Shown here: piece by piece, positions 1 to 6,419 of the stretch
How positions within the stretch are numbered: the first letter of the stretch is position 1
Layout: every line of letters starts with the position of its first letter
Assembly: GCA_032355985.1 (NCBI GenBank)
Contig: JAUKVZ010000001.1
Span: 310,001 to 374,000, forward strand
Source: Sarcodiotheca gaudichaudii
Taxonomy: Eukaryota; Rhodophyta; Florideophyceae; Gigartinales; Solieriaceae
DNA: 64,000 nt
Direction of reading: 5' to 3'
Translations under genes and position numbers: made by a program
Notes under the pieces: generated by a model
Told to the model about the DNA's origin: nothing
The model's database searches: none
Seen by the model: the letters and a program-made list of their open reading frames with translations, nothing else

Positions 1-166
1 GGGTTTCCGGGGCCGGTCGGATGGCGCCCGCTCGCGTCCTGCGATGGGGCAGAGGGATCCCGACATCAGTTTTTCCGATCTGATGGACGCCTGTTTCGGT
101 GGGCCGAAGGCGGACGCCGCAGATCTTATGAGGATACCCCCGAAGTGGGCCTCGGCCCTGTCCTGA
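1..166 (+). CDS. C-terminal end of an unknown protein (partial)
   Basis: The second forward frame is open from the window edge to a TGA at 164-166. It would encode the last 54 or so residues of a protein whose start lies outside the window. The final part (Asp-Ile-Ser-Phe-Ser-Asp-Leu-Met-Asp-Ala, then a hydrophilic tail ending Trp-Ala-Ser-Ala-Leu-Ser) looks protein-like. The first forward frame is also open to about position 198 but has a less natural, Arg/Gly-rich composition. I do not recognise a family. The call rests only on an open frame and residue composition. Confidence 0.35.
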   Translation, partial: GFRGRSDGARSRPAMGQRDPDISFSDLMDACFGGPKADAADLMRIPPKWASALS

Positions 167-314
167 CGTCGGAAGTCCGGGACATCCAACGACTTGCGTG
201 ATTCCTGACGAGGCGCTCCGGCGGGCCCTGAAGCGGAATCTTTTTCGGACCGGGCTTCTGTGGCCGCGGCAGGCGAATTGGTTCACGCGATCGAAGCAGG
301 CGTGCGACATGGAC

Positions 315-330
315 TGGATTCCGCTTTGCA
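315..330 (+). promoter_or_regulatory. Sigma-54-like -24/-12 promoter candidate
   Basis: The 16 bases TGGATTCCGCTTTGCA hold GG at 316-317 and GC at 328-329, separated by exactly ten bases, with a full TTGCA at the -12 element. This is the layout of RpoN promoters, whose consensus is TGGCAC-N5-TTGCA; the CAC part of the -24 element is not matched. Transcription would begin near 341, giving a leader of about 100 bases before the coiled-coil gene at 442. RpoN itself is encoded in this window at 17522-19066. No enhancer site for an activator was recognised. Confidence 0.4.
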
Positions 331-441
331 AGAAGTGAAATCGAGTCGCGGCCATTCCCATGAAGGGTGTGACAGGCATCTGGCCGCCCGGGGGCGGCTA
401 GAGAGAGACAGCCGACTTCACTGATTCGAAAGGACACAACC

Positions 442-1407
442 ATGGCCGGCATCCTGAAGACAACCGTACGGTTCGGAGTCATCAGCGGTTTGGTGGCCGG
501 AGGCGCCATTCTCGTCGCCGGTCCCGAGCGCGTCTCAGCGCTGGTTCGCCAGGCGCACCAGAACGTCGTCGAGGTGATCGACAGCAATATTGATGATCCG
601 ATCGCGATGAGAGCTCAGCTCCGCGATCTCGAGGCTCAGTATCCGCGCAAGATCGCGGAGGTTCGATCCCACGTCGCCGAACTTGAGACCCAGATGGCGC
701 ATATCGATCGCGAACGCAAGATCGCCCAGCGCGTCGTGGAGCTCGCGACCAACGATCATGAGAATCTCCAGTCGCTTCTGACTCGCGCCGAAGACGCGCA
801 GAGCGAATATGGCGCCTACCGCACCGTCCGCATCAACTTCGACAATCGCCAGATCGATGTCGACGACGCGTACCGTCGGGCGAACAACATCGCCAGCACG
901 GTCAACAGCTACCAGGCTCGCGTCGATGACTATTCGCTGGAGCTCGAGAGCCTCGGCATGGAATCCGAAACCATGCATGAGCTGCTCGCCAAGCTTGAGA
1001 CGGAGCATGCGGACTTCCAGATGCAGCTTGCTCAGCTCGAGCGTCAGATCGACGCTGTCGCCCGCAAGGAGCGCATGGTGAAGATGCTCGCCGAGCGTCA
1101 GCGCCGCATGGATGAGCTCAGCCGCTACCGCGTGGCCAGCCTCGATCAGTTCACGATGAAGGTGAACTCCAAGCTCGCCCAGCTCGACAGCGAGATCGCC
1201 GAACGAACCTCCCGAGGCGACTACAACGACTACGTCACCAAGGCGCAGACGCAGATTGATCGCCAGAACGCCGCCGAGGCGCGTTCCCGCAAGTCGCAGA
1301 CCGCCGACCCCGTCCGCGACGTGATCGAGATCGGTCCCGACGACGAAAAGGAACTGAGCGCTGAGTCGGAGCAGTTCGCCAGCAGCGCGCCGATCGTCAT
1401 CAACTGA
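442..1407 (+). CDS. PspA-like membrane-anchored coiled-coil protein
   Basis: This 321-residue protein has one N-terminal hydrophobic segment (about residues 10-27, rich in Gly, Ala, Val and Ile). Long, highly charged helical stretches with heptad-like Leu/Met spacing follow (about 45-280), and the tail is acidic and disordered. The architecture recalls the phage-shock/Vipp1 type of membrane-associated coiled-coil protein, but I cannot claim orthology: PspA proper has an amphipathic helix rather than a clear transmembrane anchor. The start at 442 is preceded by an AAAGGA ribosome site. The gene is alone between a sigma-54-like promoter (315-330) and a strong terminator (1442-1484), so it is probably monocistronic. 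A role in envelope stress is an inference. Confidence 0.75.
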   Translation: MAGILKTTVRFGVISGLVAGGAILVAGPERVSALVRQAHQNVVEVIDSNIDDPIAMRAQLRDLEAQYPRKIAEVRSHVAELETQMAHIDRERKIAQRVVELATNDHENLQSLLTRAEDAQSEYGAYRTVRINFDNRQIDVDDAYRRANNIASTVNSYQARVDDYSLELESLGMESETMHELLAKLETEHADFQMQLAQLERQIDAVARKERMVKMLAERQRRMDELSRYRVASLDQFTMKVNSKLAQLDSEIAERTSRGDYNDYVTKAQTQIDRQNAAEARSRKSQTADPVRDVIEIGPDDEKELSAESEQFASSAPIVIN

Positions 1408-1441
1408 TCTTCGCGACCGAGAAGAATCTCTGATCGCATGT

Positions 1442-1484
1442 CGAGCCTCCGGGGACACACGCCCCGGAGGCTCGCTTTCTTTTG
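1442..1484 (+). terminator. Strong intrinsic terminator
   Basis: A perfect 13-bp stem (1442-1454 with 1462-1474) and a seven-base loop are followed by a T-rich run (TTTCTTTT, 1476-1483). It lies 35 bases after the coiled-coil gene and 46 bases before recO, so it separates the two units. Confidence 0.9.
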
Positions 1485-1529
1485 ACCTCGCCCGAGGATG
1501 GGCTTCGCGCGCTTCGCTAGGCTCTCTGC

Positions 1530-2279
1530 GTGCCGACGATCGTGGATCAAGCGCTGGTCATACGGCAGTGGGATTTCTCGGAGACGAGTCAGACCGTGTC
1601 GCTCTTCTGCCGAGAGCAGGGCGTGCTGCGCGGCATCGCCAAGGGCGCACGGCGTGAGAAAGGGCGCTTCAGCGGCGGGATCGATCTGCTGACGCGCGGC
1701 GAAGTCGTCGCCATCCTCAAGCCCGGCCGCGATCTCGCACTCCTGACAGACTGGGATCTGCAGGAAGTGTTCCAGGGCGTGCGGCGCAGCTACAGGCTGC
1801 ACATCGCCGGTCTGTACGTGCTGGATCTCATCCATCATCTGATCGTCGATCAGGATCCACATCCTGATCTCTGGGATCACGCGGCCGACGCGCTTCGAGG
1901 CATCGACGATGACGAAGCCATGCCCGGCACGCTGCTCACTTTCCAGTGGCAGGCGCTGTGCGAGACGGGCTCTCAGCCGGATCTCGCCTGGCCTGATCCG
2001 AAGCCGGGCGGATCGCAGACTGGGATCCTCGGATTCGATCCGGCGATCGGCCGCCTGACGAGCGATCCAGGGGATCAGCAGGGGGATCGGGGGCCCTGGC
2101 GGGTGCGAGCGGAGACCGTGCGTCTGCTGCAGAGCCTGAGCGAAGAGACGTCGATGAATGCGAGCGACGAGACCATCCGGCGGGGGTCGCGGCTTCTGGC
2201 GACCTACATCCGCTGGAGGCTGGATCGTGAGCCTCCGACGATGGGCCCGGCGCTTCGAGCGATCGATGAACGTCTCTGA
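1530..2279 (+). CDS. recO: DNA repair protein RecO
   Basis: The 249-residue product matches RecO, the mediator that loads RecA on SSB-coated single strands in the RecFOR pathway. The N-terminal OB-fold region begins with a typical pattern (a residue-8 hydrophobic strand, then Glu-Thr-Ser, then Gly-x-Ala-Lys-Gly-Ala-Arg near residues 35-41). An alpha-helical domain follows. Length is within the family range. The chosen start is a GTG at 1530, because it places the OB fold at the very N terminus. No zinc-binding Cys cluster is evident. The partner recR is also in the window, at 16765-17457, but not linked. Confidence 0.9.
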   Translation: MPTIVDQALVIRQWDFSETSQTVSLFCREQGVLRGIAKGARREKGRFSGGIDLLTRGEVVAILKPGRDLALLTDWDLQEVFQGVRRSYRLHIAGLYVLDLIHHLIVDQDPHPDLWDHAADALRGIDDDEAMPGTLLTFQWQALCETGSQPDLAWPDPKPGGSQTGILGFDPAIGRLTSDPGDQQGDRGPWRVRAETVRLLQSLSEETSMNASDETIRRGSRLLATYIRWRLDREPPTMGPALRAIDERL

Positions 2280-2555
2280 GATTTATCGAGATTCAAACGC
2301 GCCTGTGAAGGCCATCCGGGGCGTTCGGTGGCGATTAAAGGTGGTGGCGGCTAACCTACGCTTCATCCGGGAGGGAACAGGTATCTCTCCGCGCACCACG
2401 CTGAAGGCGGTCGGTGCAATCGTTCCTATCGTCGACATGGACAAGCACTTACCGGGTTGGAGCCACGTGTGGCAGACGCCTTAGGGCCGAACAGCAGCAA
2501 CGGAAGCGTGGCTTCGGGCGCCTCGTGTGGGGTTCCTGACGTCGTCCGCCGCACG
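2280..2555 (+). other. Intergenic region with possible RNA structure or tiny ORF
   Basis: This 276-base gap between recO and the hydrolase is less GC-biased than its neighbours and holds several short inverted repeats. Examples are GCACC/GGTGC at about 2393-2423 and GCCAC/GTGGC around 2463-2474. An open frame could encode a basic peptide of about 73 residues, starting at an ATG that overlaps the end of recO and ending near 2484, but it has no ribosome site and no recognisable family. I see no signature of SRP RNA, tmRNA, RNase P RNA or a known riboswitch. Confidence 0.3.
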
Positions 2556-3377
2556 ATGCCGGCGCCGGACTGGCCGGGCGTCAATCTCACCATCGACGAG
2601 ACGGGCGAGGGGAAGCTTGTTGTCTACCTGCACGGGCTCGTCGGCAACAACACACACTGGTATCCGATCGTTCGAGAACTGGCCGACCGCTCGCGCGCGA
2701 TCATGATCGGCATCCCGCTGCTGTCGCTGGAAGGGCGGTACTGCACAGTCGCCGCGATCTCGGATCTCATTGCACGCACGCTTGAGTCGATTGTGGATGA
2801 GCCGGCGGTGCTCGTGGGCAGCTCGTTCGGCGGCCACGTGGCTTCCTGGCTGGCGAGCGATCGACCGGATCTGATGAACGGACTTGTGCTGACGGGTTCT
2901 TCCGGTCTCTTTGAAGTGACGGTCGAAGAAGAACTCGAACAAGGCCTGATGAAGCGCGTGCAGCATCGTCCGAGCTTCGACTGGCTCAATCGCAAGGTGT
3001 CTGAACTCTTCCACGATCCATCTCGCATGCCGGAAGGCCTTGTGGAGATGGCGCATGGAGAACTGTCGCAGCGCCAGGCTGCCCGAGCGATGGTGCGGCT
3101 GTCCAAGAGCACGCGACGTGATCATGTCAGCAATCGGCTCCCGCTGATCACCGCGCCGACGATGGTGCTGTGGGGCGCCGAGGACATCGTGACCCCGCCG
3201 CGCGTCGCCGAGGAATTCGAGAGTCTGATCCCGAACGCACGTCTGCGCTGGATTGAGGATTGCGGCCACGCGCCGATGATCGAACGTCCGAAAGAGTTCA
3301 CGCTTGCTCTGTCCGACTTCCTCGACGAGCTCGAAACGGGCTCCAATGCAGTGGGGCCTCGGCAGGAGGTCGCTTGA
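2556..3377 (+). CDS. Alpha/beta-fold hydrolase
   Basis: This is a 273-residue alpha/beta hydrolase of unknown substrate. The His-Gly of the oxyanion region is at residues 26-27. The nucleophile elbow Gly-Ser-Ser-Phe-Gly-Gly places the catalytic Ser at residue 90. The acid is Asp210 in Trp-Gly-Ala-Glu-Asp, and the base is His238 in Cys-Gly-His-Ala-Pro. No signal peptide is seen, so it is probably cytoplasmic. The frame is open upstream to a TTG at 2457, but the ATG at 2556 starts the protein immediately before the first strand of the fold. Its stop codon overlaps the start of the next gene by one base, so the two are probably translationally coupled. It opens the five-gene run discussed under findings. 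Confidence 0.85.
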   Translation: MPAPDWPGVNLTIDETGEGKLVVYLHGLVGNNTHWYPIVRELADRSRAIMIGIPLLSLEGRYCTVAAISDLIARTLESIVDEPAVLVGSSFGGHVASWLASDRPDLMNGLVLTGSSGLFEVTVEEELEQGLMKRVQHRPSFDWLNRKVSELFHDPSRMPEGLVEMAHGELSQRQAARAMVRLSKSTRRDHVSNRLPLITAPTMVLWGAEDIVTPPRVAEEFESLIPNARLRWIEDCGHAPMIERPKEFTLALSDFLDELETGSNAVGPRQEVA

Positions 3378-5017
3378 TGTCGGGGTGGTCGCCGCTCATA
3401 GGCGTCGGATTAAAAACGCTGCTTCTGCGCCGCCGCGCGATGATGGATGATGCGCGACGCTGGGCGGTCAACGCCGGGCGCGTGCAGCGTCATCAACTCG
3501 CAAGACTGCTTGAGTCTGCGTCGGAGACGGAGATAGGGCGAAATGCCTCTTTCGGGCGGCTTGTCAGCGGCGGTGTCGAGAATGCGGCCGAACGCGATGA
3601 TCTGATCACAGCGTTCCGCGACGCGGTCCCCATCAACACATATGACGATCTGCTTCCTTCGCTTCGACGCATGCGCGAAGGCGGCGAGGCGAATGTGCTC
3701 TGGCCCGGCGTCGTGCGCGACTGGGCGCAGACCAGCGGCACAACCGCCGGCGACAAGTTCATTCCCATTTCAAAGCGACTTCTACGGCACAATTATCGCT
3801 CGGCGATGGATGTGTACGTCCATGCGATGCGATTCGGGCTTTCGCTGCCGCGCGTCTTCGGTGGGAAGCTGCTCTTTCTCGGCGGCTCGACTGATGTCGA
3901 TATCAACGAGCATGGTGTGCGCACCGGAGATCTTTCCGGCATCGTCAACTCGCTCATCAAATGGCCGCTGACGACCGTCGTGCTGCCCGACAAGAATGTC
4001 GCGCTGATGAGTCACTGGCCATCGAAGCTCGACGCCATGGCGCGGCAGTGCCTGCATGAGGACATTCGCTTCGTCAGCGGTATGCCTTCCTGGACGCTGG
4101 CGCTTGTCGATCGCATGTTCGAACTGGCGCGCGAGGAAGGCCGGTCAGTCGAAACGCTGCAGGATCTATGGCCGAATCTCGAAGTCTTCGTTCATGGCGG
4201 CGTGCGTTTCACGCCCTTTGAACCGAAGTTCCGCGAGGTCTGGTCGGGATCGCCTGAAGGCGCCGACCTGCCAATGCGGCTCGAGGTGTATCCGGCGAGT
4301 GAAGGGTTCATCGCGATTCAGGACACGCCGGGCGATCCGGGGCTGCGCCTGAATATCGATCACGACATTTTTTACGAGTTCGTGCCGCTCGAAGAGATTC
4401 ACAATCACAATCCCCGCGCGTTCACGTGCGACACGGTGGAGCCCGGCCAGCGATACGTGGTTGTCATGACGACGTGCGCCGGTTTGTGGCGATATGTGAT
4501 CGGCGATGTCGTCGAGTTTGACACGATCCCGCCCGATGGCCCGCCGCGCCTGCGCATCGTCGGCAGGCATCGTTTGTTCATCAACGCCTTCGGCGAGAAC
4601 CTGATCGTCGAGCACATCGAAAACGCCGTCATCGAGGCGGCGCGAACGCTCGGCGCCACGACCGGCGAGTTCACAGCGGCGCCGATCTATCCCGGCGACT
4701 CCTGGGGCCGGCCGCCGGGGCTCGAGATCGCGATCGAGTGGCCCGAGGCGATCGCCAATGGCGGCGCGGAGGCGCCGAAGTTCAGCGAAGCCGTCGATAT
4801 CGCATTGAAGAAGCAGAACGTGGATTACACGACCAAGCGGACGGACAGCGTCGGCATGGCGCCGCCCGTGATCACGCCGCTGCCCGAAGGCGCCTTTCAT
4901 CGATGGATGGATGGCCAGGGCAAATTGGGCGGGCAGCACAAATGCCCGCGCTGCGCCAATCATCGCGACATCATCGACGCGGTTGTCGGAATGAATAAGG
5001 AGACGGCGCCCGTCTGA
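3377..5017 (+). CDS. GH3 auxin-responsive-promoter family acyl-adenylating enzyme
   Basis: The 546-residue protein belongs to the GH3 family of the ANL (adenylate-forming) superfamily. Plant members conjugate acyl acids such as indole-acetic or jasmonic acid to amino acids through an acyl-AMP. The phosphate-binding motif Thr-Ser-Gly-Thr-Thr-Ala-Gly-Asp-Lys is at residues 119-127. A Tyr-Pro-Ala-Ser-Glu-Gly motif follows near residue 315, and a Tyr-x-x-Gly-Asp-Val-Val motif lies near 375. The C-terminal part holds the Gly-Arg-x-x-x-Phe-Ile-Asn-Ala-Phe-Gly-Glu signature. The ATG at 3377 overlaps the preceding stop codon, which fixes the start; an upstream frame extension only shadows the hydrolase. 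Bacterial GH3 proteins are largely uncharacterised, and the substrate cannot be read here. Confidence 0.88.
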   Translation: MSGWSPLIGVGLKTLLLRRRAMMDDARRWAVNAGRVQRHQLARLLESASETEIGRNASFGRLVSGGVENAAERDDLITAFRDAVPINTYDDLLPSLRRMREGGEANVLWPGVVRDWAQTSGTTAGDKFIPISKRLLRHNYRSAMDVYVHAMRFGLSLPRVFGGKLLFLGGSTDVDINEHGVRTGDLSGIVNSLIKWPLTTVVLPDKNVALMSHWPSKLDAMARQCLHEDIRFVSGMPSWTLALVDRMFELAREEGRSVETLQDLWPNLEVFVHGGVRFTPFEPKFREVWSGSPEGADLPMRLEVYPASEGFIAIQDTPGDPGLRLNIDHDIFYEFVPLEEIHNHNPRAFTCDTVEPGQRYVVVMTTCAGLWRYVIGDVVEFDTIPPDGPPRLRIVGRHRLFINAFGENLIVEHIENAVIEAARTLGATTGEFTAAPIYPGDSWGRPPGLEIAIEWPEAIANGGAEAPKFSEAVDIALKKQNVDYTTKRTDSVGMAPPVITPLPEGAFHRWMDGQGKLGGQHKCPRCANHRDIIDAVVGMNKETAPV

Positions 5018-5056
5018 GCATGAGCCTCAGATGCGCACGTGACGGAGAAGGAACGG

Positions 5057-5623
5057 ATGCCAAAGACGCAAGAGCTGAATCCGGTGGAGGTGATGGCGGT
5101 CAGCGAAACTGATATGGCCGCCGTGGGCGAATACGCCGCGTGTGTGCTCGATATGTGCAGGCGCCTCGTCACGGATCTCAGCGATGAGCAGTACGCGGCG
5201 CCGGCATCCGGCGCGAGCATCGGCCAGCACATGCGGCATGTGCTCGATCACTTTCAGGCGCCGCTGAAGACCGAGCGGGAATGCGTCGTTTGCTATGACC
5301 ATCGTGAACGGGGCGTCTCGATTGAGTCGGATCGCTCCGAGTGCGTCGAAGCGCTGGGCGATCTGATCACCCGCCTTCGCGCCTTGAGCGCCGGTGAACT
5401 TGCCGATCGCATCGGCGCGCGATTCATGGCTTCGGCCTCCGGAGACGAGTTCACGCTTCCTTCGACGCGGGCGCGCGAGCTGGCGTTTGCGGCGCATCAC
5501 GCGATCCATCACCAGGCGCTGATCAGCGTCATCGCATGCGAACATGGCGCTGTCCTGCCAGAGGGGTTCGGAAAGGCGCCTTCAACGTTGAGTTTCGAGC
5601 GGCAGTCCAGGGCCGCCGGGTAA
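5057..5623 (+). CDS. DinB-like four-helix metal-binding protein
   Basis: The 188-residue product has the DinB/YfiT-like pattern. A His-Met-Arg-His-x-x-x-His cluster lies near residues 58-65, and a His-His-Ala-Ile-His-His cluster near 147-152. Together they supply the usual His ligands for a divalent metal in a four-helix bundle. Family members include thiol S-transferases that use bacillithiol or mycothiol, and maleylpyruvate isomerases; which applies is unknown. The ATG at 5057 has GGAGAAGGA just upstream and is preferred to a GTG at 5039. It lies 39 bases after the GH3 gene and 19 bases before the NRDE gene, on the same strand, so it is probably cotranscribed. Confidence 0.8.
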   Translation: MPKTQELNPVEVMAVSETDMAAVGEYAACVLDMCRRLVTDLSDEQYAAPASGASIGQHMRHVLDHFQAPLKTERECVVCYDHRERGVSIESDRSECVEALGDLITRLRALSAGELADRIGARFMASASGDEFTLPSTRARELAFAAHHAIHHQALISVIACEHGAVLPEGFGKAPSTLSFERQSRAAG

Positions 5624-5642
5624 GAGCGGGCGGGCGCTGACC

Positions 5643-6419
5643 ATGTGTACGTTGACGGTGATCGCGATGCGCAACGATCAAGGCCGGACGGCCGGCTATC
5701 GGCTCGTGACCAATCGTGATGAAAGCCGCACCCGACCGCCTGCGCTCAAGCCTGCAGAACGCAAGGCCGGCGAAATTGATGCCCTGTGGCCTCAGGATCC
5801 TGTGGGCGGCGGCACGTGGATCGGTGTCAATGAAGCAGGTCTGACGCTTTCGATTCTCAATGGAAATCCGCGGCCATATCCCAATCTGCCGCCGTCAACG
5901 GAGCTGCGCTCGCGCGGCGTGCTGATCCCGGAACTGCTTGCCTTCACGGCGGCATCCGATGCGGCCGATGCGCTGATGGCGCGAAGCGCATCGGCGCATG
6001 CGCCCTTTCGTCTCGTGGCCGTCGACGGGCGATCCGTCATCGATATCGTGTGGGACGGCGCATCGCTGCTGCGTTCTGACAGGGCGCTGACGCCCGTATG
6101 TTTCGCCAGTTCCGGTCTGGGCGACGCGCTCGTTCAACCTCGCCTGCCGCTCTTTGAGTCCATGCTCGCGGATTTCGGGGAGTCTGTCGCTTTCCAGGAT
6201 GCCTATCACGCGCATCAATGGCCGGATCGGCCGGAGATCAGCGTGCAGATGGAGCGAGAATCGGCCCGGACAGTGTCACGCACGATCGTTGAAGTTCGCC
6301 AGGACGGCGTCGAGCCGGTGATCTGGATGACGCACGTGCAGGGCGAACAGGAACATGCGCTGTCTCTCGGCGCCGTGCAGACCCGCACCGAAACGGGCGC
6401 TCAGGCGGGCCGATGCTGA
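5643..6419 (+). CDS. NRDE (TANGO2-like) family protein
   Basis: The 258-residue protein begins Met-Cys-Thr-Leu, so Cys2 would be exposed after methionine removal. Thr-Asn-Arg-Asp-Glu follows at residues 23-27 and gives the NRDE family its name. A Gly-Gly-Gly-Thr-Trp-Ile-Gly motif near residue 56 and a Leu-x-Asn-Gly segment near 72 match the family. The fold is related to N-terminal nucleophile hydrolases. Human TANGO2 is linked to lipid and haem handling, and bacterial roles are not settled. The gene follows the DinB-like gene by 19 bases, and its end overlaps the next start by seven bases, so it belongs to the same run. Confidence 0.85.
   Translation: MCTLTVIAMRNDQGRTAGYRLVTNRDESRTRPPALKPAERKAGEIDALWPQDPVGGGTWIGVNEAGLTLSILNGNPRPYPNLPPSTELRSRGVLIPELLAFTAASDAADALMARSASAHAPFRLVAVDGRSVIDIVWDGASLLRSDRALTPVCFASSGLGDALVQPRLPLFESMLADFGESVAFQDAYHAHQWPDRPEISVQMERESARTVSRTIVEVRQDGVEPVIWMTHVQGEQEHALSLGAVQTRTETGAQAGRC

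Noticed and set aside
535-1458. Long open frame on the minus strand
   Set aside because: It lies opposite the coiled-coil gene, and its His/Leu/Asp-rich product mirrors the codon pattern of the plus strand. It has no ribosome site or family signal.
2457-2555. N-terminal extension of the hydrolase
   Set aside because: The frame is open, but the start would be TTG without ribosome site, and the extra 33 residues lack any match to the fold.
2280-2555. SRP RNA, tmRNA or RNase P RNA
   Set aside because: The GGAAG and GCAGC pieces do not stand in the SRP order, and the tag or P4 signatures of the others are absent.
4166-4963. 265-codon minus-strand frame
   Set aside because: It runs antisense to the GH3 gene and has an Arg/Ala/Asp-rich composition typical of shadow frames.
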